Shown one piece after another: positions 52,864 through 61,981 of a DNA stretch of 64,000 nucleotides. This DNA is from Pseudomonas gingeri (lineage in GTDB: Bacteria > Pseudomonadota > Gammaproteobacteria > Pseudomonadales > Pseudomonadaceae): contig NZ_JACAOS010000019.1 in assembly GCF_013386165.1 (NCBI RefSeq), forward strand, positions 38,187 to 102,186. The letters run 5' to 3'. Numbering within the stretch: the stretch's first letter is position 1; each line of letters starts with the position of its first letter. The notes beneath the pieces are model-generated. The model made no database searches and was not told where the DNA came from. It saw only the letters and a list, made by a program, of their open reading frames with translations. Made by a program: the position numbers and the translations under genes.

Positions 52864-52891
52864 AAAAGCCGGCGCCCGGCGCCGGCTTTGA
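52864..52891. terminator. Bidirectional terminator between the LLM and DUF1161 genes
   Basis: AAAGCCGGCGCC pairs with GGCGCCGGCTTT around a two-to-four base loop; A and T tracts flank both sides, so it fits both convergent genes. Confidence 0.8.
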
Positions 52892-52904
52892 TGCCCACTC
52901 ACGC

Positions 52905-53135
52905 TTACTTGCGCTTGTAGACGATTTCCTTCCTGCCCGCATCGCAGCTGCCGATGGTCTTGCCATCGGTGCCGGAATTGCTGGCTTTATCGACGATCTG
53001 CAGCGAATAACCATGAACGCCCTTGGCTTCAAGCTTGTCCTTGATTTCCTTCTCCACCACATCACATGGCTTGCCCGCCGCAAGGGCGGTTCCCGCCACA
53101 CTCAACAACGCTACCGCCAGCACAAGCTTCTTCAT
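52905..53135 (-). CDS. DUF1161 family periplasmic protein (copy 2)
   Basis: 76 aa: signal peptide (1-19, GTALAA), core KPCDVVEKEIKDKLEAKGV and TIGSCDAGRKEIVYKRK. Clear paralogue of the protein at 50833-51066. Function unknown. Convergent with the LLM gene. Confidence 0.88.
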   Translation of the reverse strand: MKKLVLAVALLSVAGTALAAGKPCDVVEKEIKDKLEAKGVHGYSLQIVDKASNSGTDGKTIGSCDAGRKEIVYKRK

Positions 53136-53271
53136 CGATCATATTCCCTGGTCAGATCAAAAAAAGTGCGTCGGCTTTTGGGCGACGCACCTGGGGGGCT
53201 ATTCAGCGCCCTCTGTATAGCAATCAATATGGCAGTCGGCCAGCCTATAAGTTCAAAAGGCCAGTATTTGT

Positions 53272-53487
53272 TCAGCTATTGGCGATTCTGAAGCCGACTT
53301 TCAGGGTGACCTGAAAATGCGCGGCCTTGTTGTCCTTGATATGCCCACGGGTGTCGAGCACCTCGAACCATTCCAGGTGCTTGATGCTTTTTCCGGCTTC
53401 GGCCAAGGCATTGTTGATGGCGTCTTCGATGCTGGTGGGGGAAGAACCTACCAGTTCGATTTTCTTGTAGGTGTGGTGGTCGCTCAT
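53272..53487 (-). CDS. Dodecin (flavin-binding dodecamer)
   Basis: 71-aa dodecin with the YKKIELVGSSPTSIEDAINNAL start (outline) and the flavin-stacking Trp in HLEWFEVLDTRGHI (about 39). Binds FMN/FAD or CoA and buffers free flavin. AGGAG-type site in front of the ATG. Confidence 0.93.
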   Translation of the reverse strand: MSDHHTYKKIELVGSSPTSIEDAINNALAEAGKSIKHLEWFEVLDTRGHIKDNKAAHFQVTLKVGFRIANS

Positions 53488-53648
53488 GCTGTTCTCCTAA
53501 GTCCCGAGGGCTGTCCAGAGAGCCTAGCAGTGATTTTTCCCACAGCTTGCGTTCAGTGATTCCAGAGCTCGGCGCAGATTTTTTGCACTTTCACACAGCG
53601 CTGAAGTCCCAACCTGCACACGCCACTCAACTGCGGGAGAACGCCGAT

Positions 53649-53975
53649 ATGGCCAGCAACTCACTACGCAAAGCCTCACTGCAAAGCATGGAAGCCGAAA
53701 TCGAGAGCCTGCTCAAGTCCCTCGAAAGCCTCAAGGACGACGCCTCGGACGAGTCGCGCAAAACCCTCAAGGCCCTCAGGAGCAATGCCGAGAACGCCCT
53801 CAAACATTCCCGTCATCTGCTCAGCGATGCCTATGAAGAGGTCAAGGTCAGAACCCGCGAAACAGGGCTTGCGACCCGCGATTATGCCCAGGAGCATCCG
53901 TGGACAACCGCTGGGGTCGCGGTGGGTGCGTTGGGGCTGTTGGCCGCCTACCTGCTGTGCAAACGCGGGGATTAA
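53649..53975 (+). CDS. DUF883 family (ElaB/YqjD-like) membrane-anchored protein
   Basis: 108 aa: helical N-terminal part (residues 5-80) and a C-terminal membrane helix VAVGALGLLAAYLLC after the conserved EHPWTTAGVAVG. Homologues bind ribosomes or the inner membrane in stationary phase. ATG at 53649 fits the family N-terminus; a longer frame to 53547 does not. Its stop overlaps the trpI stop codon on the other strand. Confidence 0.88.
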   Translation: MASNSLRKASLQSMEAEIESLLKSLESLKDDASDESRKTLKALRSNAENALKHSRHLLSDAYEEVKVRTRETGLATRDYAQEHPWTTAGVAVGALGLLAAYLLCKRGD

Positions 53976-54880
53976 TCAAGGGTAAACGCGGCCCCCTGCT
54001 CCAACTCGGTCTTGAGCCATTGCGCCAACTGCTGGGCGCGTCCATCCGCGGCGCGCCGAGGTAGCCACAAGGCCAGGCGCGCCGGGGTTTCGCCGAAGCC
54101 CCAGGGCGCGACCAAGCGACCGGCGCGCAGGTCGTCCGCCACCAGCGGCTGCGGCGCGATTGCCACCCCCAGCCCCGTCACCGCCGCTTCAAGCAGGTAG
54201 TACAGGTGCTCGAAACCCTGCCCGTATTTCAACTCCGTCGCCTCGATACCGTTCTGCCGCGCCCAACTGGGCCAGGCCTGCGGCCGCGAGGTGGTGTGCA
54301 ATAGCGCCTCACCCACCAGTCCACGGGCCGGTGCCCGCAGCAATGACTGGTAGCGGGCAAAGTGCGGGCTCATGACCGGCCCGATACGCTCGCTCGCCAG
54401 TTCAATGACCTGCATATCCGCCGGCCATGGCGGCTCGGCGAACAACAGCAGGGCATCAAGCCCCGGCTTGCGCGGATCAAGATCGCCTTCACCCGCCGAG
54501 AGGTGCAGGCGCAAGTCGGGCAAGTCGGCATTCAGCCGTCCCAGTCGCGGAATAAACCAGCGCGCCAGCAGGCTCCCGGAACACCCCAGCACAAAGGGTG
54601 CATCCGCCGTGCTCTGGGCCAACTCGGCACAGACGCTGCGCAAGCGCTCGAACGCCTCGGCACTGGCGTCCCGCAGACGTATTCCCGCATCTGTGAGTTT
54701 CAGGCCGCGCCCTTCCTTGACGAACAGGCTCAGGCCCAGGTGCTCTTCCAGCACTTTCAATTGCCGGCTGACCGCCCCGTGGGTCACATGCAGCTGTTCG
54801 GCAGCCTGACTGACGCTGTTCAGGCGGGCGGTGGCCTCGAAGGCGCGCAAGGCGTTGAGGGGAGGAAGGTCGCGGCTCAT
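53972..54880 (-). CDS. trpI: LysR-family activator TrpI
   Basis: Activator of trpBA in pseudomonads, using indoleglycerol phosphate as inducer. 302 aa, start MSRDLPPLNALRAFEATARL in outline, winged HTH with VTHGAVSRQLKVLEEHLG (about residues 31-48), and an effector-binding domain. Divergent from trpB with a 112-bp gap, exactly the P. aeruginosa trpI-trpBA arrangement. Confidence 0.93.
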   Translation of the reverse strand: MSRDLPPLNALRAFEATARLNSVSQAAEQLHVTHGAVSRQLKVLEEHLGLSLFVKEGRGLKLTDAGIRLRDASAEAFERLRSVCAELAQSTADAPFVLGCSGSLLARWFIPRLGRLNADLPDLRLHLSAGEGDLDPRKPGLDALLLFAEPPWPADMQVIELASERIGPVMSPHFARYQSLLRAPARGLVGEALLHTTSRPQAWPSWARQNGIEATELKYGQGFEHLYYLLEAAVTGLGVAIAPQPLVADDLRAGRLVAPWGFGETPARLALWLPRRAADGRAQQLAQWLKTELEQGAAFTLD

Positions 54881-54992
54881 GGTATCTGTGAGTTTTCCTG
54901 ACAGGTTGCGGCGATCTTATCGGTTTTCATCCGCGCCTGTCATGATTAGAGTAAACCCCATCGCACCTTCAATCGACCACCTGGAGCCTCCC
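54881..54992. promoter_or_regulatory. trpI-trpBA divergent control region
   Basis: 112 bp between start codons. By analogy with P. aeruginosa and P. putida it holds the two TrpI sites and overlapping promoters. I see the trpB ribosome site (CTGGAG, 7 nt before ATG) but cannot mark the TrpI sites with certainty. Confidence 0.5.
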
Positions 54993-56213
54993 ATGACCCA
55001 GTCCAACCTGCGCAACGGACCCGACGCCAACGGCCTGTTCGGCGCATTCGGCGGCCGCTACGTGGCCGAAACCCTGATGCCGTTGATCCTCGACCTGAAC
55101 CGCGAGTACGAAGCCGCCAAGATCGATCCGGCATTCATCGAGGAACTGGCCTACTTCCAGCGCGACTACGTCGGCCGTCCGAGCCCGCTGTATTTCGCCG
55201 AACGCCTGACCGAGCACTGCGGCGGCGCGAAGATCTACCTCAAGCGCGAAGAGCTGAACCACACCGGCGCCCACAAGATCAACAACTGCATCGGCCAGAT
55301 CCTGCTGGCGCGGCGCATGGGCAAGAAACGCATCATCGCCGAGACCGGTGCCGGCATGCACGGCGTGGCCACCGCCACCGTGGCTGCGCGCTTTGGCCTC
55401 GAGTGCGTGATCTACATGGGTACCACCGACATCGAGCGCCAGCAGGCCAACGTGTTCCGCATGAAGCTGCTGGGTGCCGAAGTGATTCCGGTGGTCGCCG
55501 GGACCGGCACCCTGAAGGACGCCATGAACGAAGCCTTGCGCGACTGGGTGACCAACGTCGACAGCACCTTCTACCTGATCGGTACCGTTGCCGGCCCACA
55601 CCCGTACCCGGCCATGGTCCGCGACTTCCAGGCGGTGATCGGCAAGGAAACCCGCACCCAACTGCAAGCCCAGGAAGGGCGCCTGCCCGACAGCCTGGTG
55701 GCCTGCATCGGCGGCGGCTCCAATGCCATGGGCCTGTTCCACCCGTTCCTGGATGACACCAGCGTTGAAATCATCGGCGTCGAAGCGGCCGGCCACGGCA
55801 TCGAAACCGGCAAGCACGCCGCCAGCCTGAACGGCGGCGTCCCGGGCGTACTGCACGGCAACCGGACTTTCCTGCTGCAGGACGACGACGGCCAGATCAT
55901 CGACGCACACTCGATTTCCGCCGGCCTCGACTACCCCGGCATCGGCCCGGAACACGCCTGGTTGCACGATATCGGCCGCGTCCAGTACACCTCGATCACC
56001 GATGACGAAGCCCTGGCCGCGTTCCACCAGTGCTGCCGCCTCGAAGGCATTATCCCGGCCCTGGAAAGCGCCCATGCCCTGGCCGAAGTGTTCAAGCGTG
56101 CACCGACCCTGCCCAAGGATCACCTGATGGTGGTCAACCTGTCCGGTCGCGGTGACAAGGACATGCAAACCGTTATGCACCACATGCAACTGTCCCAGCA
56201 GGAGAAACACTGA
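54993..56213 (+). CDS. trpB: Tryptophan synthase beta chain
   Basis: PLP enzyme that condenses indole with serine. PLP-binding Lys in NHTGAHKINN (about residue 91), phosphate loop GGGSNAMG (about 237), substrate loop ETGAGMHG. ATG at 54993 is preferred to earlier codons in the same frame because of the ribosome site and family start MTQSNLRNGPD. 406 aa. Overlaps trpA by one base. Confidence 0.96.
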   Translation: MTQSNLRNGPDANGLFGAFGGRYVAETLMPLILDLNREYEAAKIDPAFIEELAYFQRDYVGRPSPLYFAERLTEHCGGAKIYLKREELNHTGAHKINNCIGQILLARRMGKKRIIAETGAGMHGVATATVAARFGLECVIYMGTTDIERQQANVFRMKLLGAEVIPVVAGTGTLKDAMNEALRDWVTNVDSTFYLIGTVAGPHPYPAMVRDFQAVIGKETRTQLQAQEGRLPDSLVACIGGGSNAMGLFHPFLDDTSVEIIGVEAAGHGIETGKHAASLNGGVPGVLHGNRTFLLQDDDGQIIDAHSISAGLDYPGIGPEHAWLHDIGRVQYTSITDDEALAAFHQCCRLEGIIPALESAHALAEVFKRAPTLPKDHLMVVNLSGRGDKDMQTVMHHMQLSQQEKH

Positions 56214-57019
56214 TGAGCCGCCTGCAAACCCGCTTTGCCGAGCTGAAACAACAGAACCGCGCCGCCCTGGTGACCTTTGTCACCGCCGGCGACCCGGGTT
56301 ATGACACCTCCCTGGCGATCCTCAAGGGCTTGCCCAAGGCCGGTGCCGACGTGATCGAGCTGGGCATGCCCTTCACCGATCCGATGGCCGACGGCCCGGC
56401 GATCCAGTTGGCGAATATCCGCGCCCTGGCCGCCCGGCAGAACCTGGCAAAAACCCTGCAGATGGTTCGCGAGTTCCGGGTCGAGAACAACGACACCCCA
56501 CTGGTGCTGATGGGTTACTTCAACCCGATCCACCACTACGGTGTGCCGCGCTTTATTGCCGACGCCAAGGCGGCCGGTGTCGACGGCCTGATCGTGGTCG
56601 ACCTGCCGCCGGAACATAACGGCGAGCTGTGCGACCCGGCCCAGGCCGCCGGCCTGGACTTTATCCGCCTGACCACCCCGACCACCGACGACGCTCGCCT
56701 GCCTACCGTGCTCAACGGCAGCTCCGGTTTCGTCTACTACGTGTCGGTGGCCGGTGTAACCGGTGCCGGTTCGGCGACCCTGGAACACGTCGAAGAAGCG
56801 GTGGCCCGCCTGCGTCGTCACACCGACCTGCCGATCAGCATCGGTTTCGGTATCCGCACCCCGGAGCAGGCCGCGGCGATCGCCCGGTTGGCGGACGGCG
56901 TGGTGGTCGGCTCGGCGCTGATCGATCACATCGCCAACGCCAGCAGCGATGAGCAGGCTATCGATGGCGTGCTGAGCCTCTGCGCAGCCCTTGCCGAAGG
57001 CGTGCGTACCGCGCGCTAA
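56213..57019 (+). CDS. trpA: Tryptophan synthase alpha chain
   Basis: TIM-barrel lyase that releases indole from indoleglycerol phosphate and channels it to TrpB. Catalytic Glu in VIELGMPFTDPMADGPAIQ (about residue 49) and Asp in LIVVDLPPEH (about 60-130 region); phosphate site GFGIRTPEQ. 268 aa. TGATG overlap with trpB; followed by a terminator. Confidence 0.96.
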   Translation: MSRLQTRFAELKQQNRAALVTFVTAGDPGYDTSLAILKGLPKAGADVIELGMPFTDPMADGPAIQLANIRALAARQNLAKTLQMVREFRVENNDTPLVLMGYFNPIHHYGVPRFIADAKAAGVDGLIVVDLPPEHNGELCDPAQAAGLDFIRLTTPTTDDARLPTVLNGSSGFVYYVSVAGVTGAGSATLEHVEEAVARLRRHTDLPISIGFGIRTPEQAAAIARLADGVVVGSALIDHIANASSDEQAIDGVLSLCAALAEGVRTAR

Positions 57020-57037
57020 GCCAGGCAGCACAACAAG

Positions 57038-57071
57038 AGGGACCCACGGCCAGCGCCTTGGGTCCCTTTTT
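57038..57071 (+). terminator. Rho-independent terminator of trpBA
   Basis: AGGGACCC pairs with GGGTCCCT around a 14-base GC-rich loop, followed by TTTTT, 19 bp after the trpA stop. Confidence 0.88.
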
Positions 57072-57132
57072 CATGGACGCCTGCCCTGAGCGTTTATTGA
57101 CAGAACTGCGCTGTCAAAGGAGTAACCATTAC

Positions 57133-57501
57133 ATGCTCTTTCCGGAAAATACCGGCAAGAGACGGCCGCGCAGGAGCGCTGGATCGTTACCTATGAAATG
57201 GATGCCCCCCATGACATTCGCTGTCGCCCTTACCTTCCTCGATCACCTGTCCGTCACTGAAATCTCTCGGCCAAAGCGGCTCAGGTCGGTCACCGCCCTT
57301 CCACGCCAAACGCCGCCACCGCGACCCAACCTGTCCAGCCTGTTCGCGTTCGAAGCCCTGGCGCCAAGCGCCACGAGCCTGACGTCCGATACCCGTGCCC
57401 TGGTAAAAACAGCGGGCGAACCAGCAAACGACGCTCCCTTGCGCGAACACCTCGAAGCCCTGCGGCACGGCTTGGGCGAACAGCATGATCGCTGGCGGTA
57501 G
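57133..57501 (+). CDS. Possible small hypothetical protein
   Basis: 122-aa ORF in the otherwise empty 57.07-57.64 kb stretch. In favour: AGGAG sits about 9 nt before the ATG at 57133, and a short inverted repeat (TTGACAG/CTGTCAA, 57097-57117) lies just ahead. Against: composition is Pro/Arg-rich, no domain is recognised, and the frame is also open on the other strand. Other in-frame ATGs are at 57193 and 57211. Could be a lineage-specific gene or chance. Confidence 0.4.
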   Translation: MLFPENTGKRRPRRSAGSLPMKWMPPMTFAVALTFLDHLSVTEISRPKRLRSVTALPRQTPPPRPNLSSLFAFEALAPSATSLTSDTRALVKTAGEPANDAPLREHLEALRHGLGEQHDRWR

Positions 57502-57644
57502 CACCAGCATCGGCCCAAGGTAAAGTTCCTGATACAAAGGAATCTAAACGCCACCATGCGGACTAACAAGGCATGACCCGGGGGTTTGAAGCCAAGCCTT
57601 CGCCCCTATTCGATGTATTGCCTGTGTGGTGAGGAATGCCCCCG

Positions 57645-58076
57645 ATGAAAATGCCCAAACACCTGATGGCCGGTCTTGGCCTGTTGGTACTGAGCGCCAG
57701 CCCGCTGCTGCATGCCGAGGACCAATGGCACGGCGAAGACCATGATCACGGCGGCTACGACCAACGGGGCGGCCCGGAAAGAGGCCCGGACCCGCGCAAT
57801 ATGCACCGGCCACCCCAGGACTTTGGCCCGATCCGGCAGATCATTCATGGTGACCGCGAACATTTCAGCCGCGGCGCGCCACCGCCACCGGGCTACCACC
57901 TGGTACGCGGCCAACCGTTGCCACGGGGCTACGAAGGCGAACGCCTGGACGGCCGGGCACTGGCCCGTCTGCCGGTGTATGAGGGTTACGAGTGGCGCCG
58001 CATGGGTAATGATGTGGTCCTGGTCACCATCGGTACCGGGATCGTCTACGAGATTCTCGACGGCGTGCTGAACTGA
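57645..58076 (+). CDS. RcnB-family periplasmic protein
   Basis: 143 aa: signal peptide (1-24, PLLHAED), a His/Asp/Gly-rich region (HGEDHDHGGYDQRGGP) able to bind metals, then the RcnB domain with GYHLVRGQPLPRGYEGERLDG and NDVVLVTIGTGIVYEIL. RcnB proteins affect Ni/Co homeostasis or envelope hydration; role here unknown. ATG 57645 has GAGGA 9 nt upstream; ATG 57636 is an alternative. Confidence 0.85.
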   Translation: MKMPKHLMAGLGLLVLSASPLLHAEDQWHGEDHDHGGYDQRGGPERGPDPRNMHRPPQDFGPIRQIIHGDREHFSRGAPPPPGYHLVRGQPLPRGYEGERLDGRALARLPVYEGYEWRRMGNDVVLVTIGTGIVYEILDGVLN

Positions 58077-58080
58077 CCGC

Positions 58081-58407
58081 CTAAAAGATCGACAGATCCA
58101 ATGGCCTGATTGCCCCCATCCAGATCGCATGATCGCGGTGGTCGGCCAGGTCATCGCCGGTCAAGGGATGGATAAACACCACCAGCCCCTTGCGGTTCAG
58201 CGCCAGCCACGGCAAGACCACGCCGATATATTGCGCTTCGAAGGCCAGTTGGCAGCTCCAGTCCGGGTGCGGTCCCACCGGACGCTGGTGCACCCGTCCC
58301 ATCCTCAGTGGAAACGTCGTCGCCGCCAGCTCACACAGCCCACGGGCCTGCTCCAGGGTCGAAGCATCGAAATAGATGTGGGCGTGGTAGCCCTTGATAC
58401 GTTGCAT
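58081..58407 (-). CDS. DOPA 4,5-dioxygenase family protein
   Basis: 108 aa of the short ring-cleavage family related to plant/fungal DOPA 4,5-dioxygenase. Conserved His in GYHAHIYFD (residues 8, 10), GRVHQRPVGPHP and FIHPLTGDDLADHRDHAIW. Substrate in bacteria unknown. Convergent with the RcnB-like gene, 4 bp apart. Confidence 0.87.
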   Translation of the reverse strand: MQRIKGYHAHIYFDASTLEQARGLCELAATTFPLRMGRVHQRPVGPHPDWSCQLAFEAQYIGVVLPWLALNRKGLVVFIHPLTGDDLADHRDHAIWMGAIRPLDLSIF

Positions 58408-58446
58408 GCCGCTCTCGTTCGTTCAGCGTCAGAAGATGGCTTAACG

Positions 58447-59397
58447 CTACACCGCAATCGAGGGTAAGCCCAGCCCCACCAGCGATTGCGCACTGTTGGC
58501 CTGCTCGGCCATCAGCCAGTCGAAGAAGCGCTGGATCAGTGCACCGCGCCGTTTGCGCTGGGGCAGCACCACGTAGTAGCCAAAGGTGGAAATCACCGTC
58601 TGGCTGATCGGCCGGCATAACAACCCTTGCTCCAGCAAGTTATCCACCAGGTGACGCCAACCGATGCCGACACCCTGACCGCCGATTGCCGCCTGGATCA
58701 GCAAGGTGTAGTTATCGAAGCGTAATTGCCCCGGTGCCGGCGCCGCAGTGAGCCCCAACTCGCGAAAAACCCCGCTCCAGTCAAACCAGTGGCTGCTGTT
58801 TTCACCCTTCAGGTGCAGCAACGGAAACTCCTGCAAAGCCTCCGTCGACAGCGGCAGTTGGCGGCCCTTGAGCAATTGCGGGCTGCACACCGGAAACACT
58901 TCCTCGCTGAACAGCCAATGGCTCTCGCCTTGCTTGAAACGGCCCTTGCCGAACAACACCGCCACATCGATATCGGTGCGCAGCATGTTGTGACTGCGCT
59001 CGCTGGTCACCAGGCTGACATCGACCTGCGGATTGGCCGCGTGAAAGCGATGCAGGCGCGGCATCAGCCAATAGGCGGCAAAGGCAAAGTCGGTGGCGAC
59101 CTGCAACACCTCGTGCTGACGCTGGGCAGTCACCGCGCTCAAACCGCTGTCGATGCTCTGCAAACCGGCCTGCACCTGCTCGAACAGAATCGAGCCGGCT
59201 TCGGTCAACTCGATACCCCGGTAGATGCGGTCGAACAGGCGGGTGGTCAGTTGGTCTTCCAGGCGCTTGATCTGCTGGCTGATGGCCGGTTGTGTGGTGC
59301 CCAACTCTACCGCCGCAGCGGTAAAACTGTGATGACGGGCCGCCGCTTCGAAGGCCCGGAGCAGATCGAGGGACAGGTCACCCAGCGCTTCATACAT
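58447..59397 (-). CDS. LysR-family regulator of choline-sulfate use
   Basis: 316-aa LTTR with HTH LGTTQPAISQQIKRLEDQL (about residues 32-50) and an effector domain. Divergent from betC with a 114-bp gap, the standard neighbour of betC in pseudomonads, so it most likely activates betC and the linked transport genes in response to choline sulfate or choline. Function is by context. Confidence 0.88.
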   Translation of the reverse strand: MYEALGDLSLDLLRAFEAAARHHSFTAAAVELGTTQPAISQQIKRLEDQLTTRLFDRIYRGIELTEAGSILFEQVQAGLQSIDSGLSAVTAQRQHEVLQVATDFAFAAYWLMPRLHRFHAANPQVDVSLVTSERSHNMLRTDIDVAVLFGKGRFKQGESHWLFSEEVFPVCSPQLLKGRQLPLSTEALQEFPLLHLKGENSSHWFDWSGVFRELGLTAAPAPGQLRFDNYTLLIQAAIGGQGVGIGWRHLVDNLLEQGLLCRPISQTVISTFGYYVVLPQRKRRGALIQRFFDWLMAEQANSAQSLVGLGLPSIAV

Positions 59398-59511
59398 AAG
59401 CTGTACTTATCCTAGTCATTATTGAGCAGGGGCTTTACCACAGATTCCGTGGGCCACATGCTGGATCTAAGCACTATCGCATAACAATTCACTATGGAAT
59501 GCCGCGATTAC

Positions 59512-61026
59512 ATGAAGCGCAAGAACATTCTCTTCATCATGGCCGATCAAATGGCCGCGCCCCTGTTGCCGCTCTACGGCGCATCGCCCATCAAGCTTCC
59601 CAACCTGAGCCGCCTGGCCGCCGAAGGCGTGGTCTTCGATGCCGCCTACTGCAACAGCCCACTCTGTGCGCCTTCACGGTTTACCCTGGTCAGCGGCCAA
59701 CTCCCGAGCAAGATCGGCGCCTACGACAATGCCGCCGATTTCCCCGCCGACGTACCGACCTATGCCCACTACCTGCGCAGCCTCGGCTATCGCACCGCGC
59801 TATCGGGCAAGATGCACTTCTGCGGGCCGGACCAGTTGCACGGTTATGAAGAACGTCTGACCAGCGACATCTACCCGGCGGACTACGGCTGGGCGGTGAA
59901 CTGGGACGAGCCCGACGTGCGGCCCAGCTGGTACCACAACATGTCCTCGGTGCTGCAGGCCGGTCCTTGCGTGCGCACCAACCAGCTGGACTTCGATGAA
60001 GAGGTGGTCTTCAAGGCACAGCAATACCTCTTCGATCATGTCCGTGAAGACGGCGACCAGCCGTTCTGCCTGACCGTGTCCATGACCCATCCCCACGATC
60101 CCTACACCATTCCCAAGGCCTTCTGGGACCTGTATCGCGACGAAGACATTCCGTTGCCGCAGACCCCGGCCCAGGACAGCCTCGATCCGCATTCCCAGCG
60201 TTTGCTCAAGGTCTACGACCTGTGGGACAAGCCGCTGCCTGTGGATAAGATCCGCGACGCCCGCCGCGCCTACTTCGGCGCGTGCAGCTATATCGACAGC
60301 AACGTCGGCAAACTCCTGCAAACCCTGGAGGAAACCGGGCTGGCCGAGGACACGGTGATCGTGTTCTCCGGCGACCACGGCGACATGCTCGGCGAGCGCG
60401 GCCTCTGGTACAAAATGCACTGGTTCGAGATGTCCGCGCGGGTGCCGCTGCTGATCAGCGCGCCGGGGCAGTTCGCCGCCGGACGCGTCAGCTCGGCGGT
60501 CTCCACCGCCGACCTGCTGCCGACCCTGGTGGAACTGGCCGGCGGCACGCTGCATGCCGAGCTGCCGCTGGACGGGCGCTCGCTGGTCCCACACCTGAAA
60601 GGCGAGGGCGGCCACGACGAAGTGTTCGGCGAATACATGGCCGAAGGCACCATCAGCCCACTGATGATGATTCGCCGCGGGGCCTACAAATTCATCTACA
60701 GCGAAGACGACCCGTGTCTGCTCTTCGATGTCCACAACGACCCACGGGAGGAGGAAGAACTCAGCCAGTCAGCGCCGCATCAAGCACTCTTCAACGACTT
60801 CCTGGCCGAAGCCCGGGCGAAATGGAACATCCCGGCGATCCACCAACAGGTGCTCGCCAGTCAACGGCGTCGGCGTTTTGTCGCCGGCGCACTGACCCAA
60901 GGGAAGCTGAAGAGCTGGGATCACCAGCCACTGGTGGACGCCAGTCAGCAATACATGCGAAACCATATCGACCTCGACGATCTGGAACGCAGAGCGCGTT
61001 ATCCACAACCCTGCCAAAACCAATAA
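59512..61026 (+). CDS. betC: Choline-sulfatase
   Basis: Hydrolyses choline-O-sulfate to choline and sulfate, feeding glycine-betaine synthesis and sulfur supply. Type I sulfatase: metal Asp in FIMADQMAAP, formylglycine motif LCAPSR (Cys about residue 53), GKMHFCGP and SGDHGDMLGERGLW (metal site, about 290). 504 aa; C-terminal choline-sulfatase extension present. ATG 59512 (MKRKNILF) preferred to ATG 59494. No signal peptide, so cytoplasmic. Confidence 0.94.
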   Translation: MKRKNILFIMADQMAAPLLPLYGASPIKLPNLSRLAAEGVVFDAAYCNSPLCAPSRFTLVSGQLPSKIGAYDNAADFPADVPTYAHYLRSLGYRTALSGKMHFCGPDQLHGYEERLTSDIYPADYGWAVNWDEPDVRPSWYHNMSSVLQAGPCVRTNQLDFDEEVVFKAQQYLFDHVREDGDQPFCLTVSMTHPHDPYTIPKAFWDLYRDEDIPLPQTPAQDSLDPHSQRLLKVYDLWDKPLPVDKIRDARRAYFGACSYIDSNVGKLLQTLEETGLAEDTVIVFSGDHGDMLGERGLWYKMHWFEMSARVPLLISAPGQFAAGRVSSAVSTADLLPTLVELAGGTLHAELPLDGRSLVPHLKGEGGHDEVFGEYMAEGTISPLMMIRRGAYKFIYSEDDPCLLFDVHNDPREEEELSQSAPHQALFNDFLAEARAKWNIPAIHQQVLASQRRRRFVAGALTQGKLKSWDHQPLVDASQQYMRNHIDLDDLERRARYPQPCQNQ

Positions 61027-61045
61027 CGAACGTAAGGGGAAGCCG

Positions 61046-61966
61046 ATGAAGAAGTTATCCACAGCACTGACGGCCGGTTTGCTGGCCATGACCTGCCTGA
61101 GTGCTTATGCCGAGCAGAGCTGCGACACGGTGAAAATGGCCGATCCGGGCTGGAGCGATATCGCGGCGACCAACGCCATCACCAGCCTGCTGCTCGATGG
61201 CCTGGGCTACAAGGCCAAGGTCGACACCCTGGCGGTGCCGATCACCTATGGCGGTCTCAAGGACGGCCAGGTGGATGTGTTCCTCGGTAACTGGATGCCG
61301 GCGCAACAGGGTTTCTACGACAAGTTCGTGGCCAACGGCGATGTCACGCAACTGGCGAAGAACCTCGACGGCACCGAATTCACCCTGGCGGTCCCGGATT
61401 ATGTCTGGGACGCGGGTGTGCATAACTTTGCCGACCTGAGCAAGTTCGCCGACAAGTTCGACAAGAAGCTCTACGGCATCGGCTCCGGGGCACCAGCCAA
61501 TGCCTCACTGGCGGAGATCATCAAGAAGAACGAGTTCGACCTGGGCCAGTGGAAACTGGTGGAGTCCAGCGAACAGGCGATGTTGGCCGAGGTGGCCCGG
61601 TCGGTGAAGAAGCAGAAGTTCGTGGTCTTCCTCGGCTGGACCCCGCACCCGATGAACGTGCAGATGAAGATGCATTACCTCAAGGGCGGCGAGAAGTACT
61701 TCGGTGATACCGGTAGCGTCTATACCGTGACCCGCAAGGGTTATGCACAGGCCTGCCCGAACGTTGGCAAGTTGCTGAGCAACCTGAGCTTCACCCAGGA
61801 CATGGAAAACAGCATCATGGCCGAGGTGACGAACAAGAAGCTGAGCAATACCGATGCGGCCAAGGCCTGGATCAAGGCCAATCCGGCGGTGCTGGATAAA
61901 TGGCTGGACGGTGTGAAAACCGTGGATGGCCAGGATGCGTTGGTGGCGGTGAAGGCCAAGCTCTAG
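61046..61966 (+). CDS. choX: Choline ABC transporter substrate-binding protein (ChoX-like)
   Basis: 306-aa periplasmic binding protein of the glycine-betaine/choline type: signal peptide (1-22, LSAYA), mature start CDTVKMADPGWSDIAATNA, aromatic choline box residues in WMPAQQGFYD, YVWDAGV and FLGWTPHPMN. 19 bp after betC, so one operon. No ABC permease or ATPase gene is adjacent; it may work with a CbcWV-type core encoded elsewhere. Choline sulfate is a possible ligand. Confidence 0.9.
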   Translation: MKKLSTALTAGLLAMTCLSAYAEQSCDTVKMADPGWSDIAATNAITSLLLDGLGYKAKVDTLAVPITYGGLKDGQVDVFLGNWMPAQQGFYDKFVANGDVTQLAKNLDGTEFTLAVPDYVWDAGVHNFADLSKFADKFDKKLYGIGSGAPANASLAEIIKKNEFDLGQWKLVESSEQAMLAEVARSVKKQKFVVFLGWTPHPMNVQMKMHYLKGGEKYFGDTGSVYTVTRKGYAQACPNVGKLLSNLSFTQDMENSIMAEVTNKKLSNTDAAKAWIKANPAVLDKWLDGVKTVDGQDALVAVKAKL

Positions 61967-61981
61967 CCACACCCAACCAAC

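Noticed and set aside
57187..57537. Minus-strand ORF with a hydrophobic start
   Set aside because: Needs a TTG start without ribosome site and has no recognised domain; the plus-strand frame has better signals.
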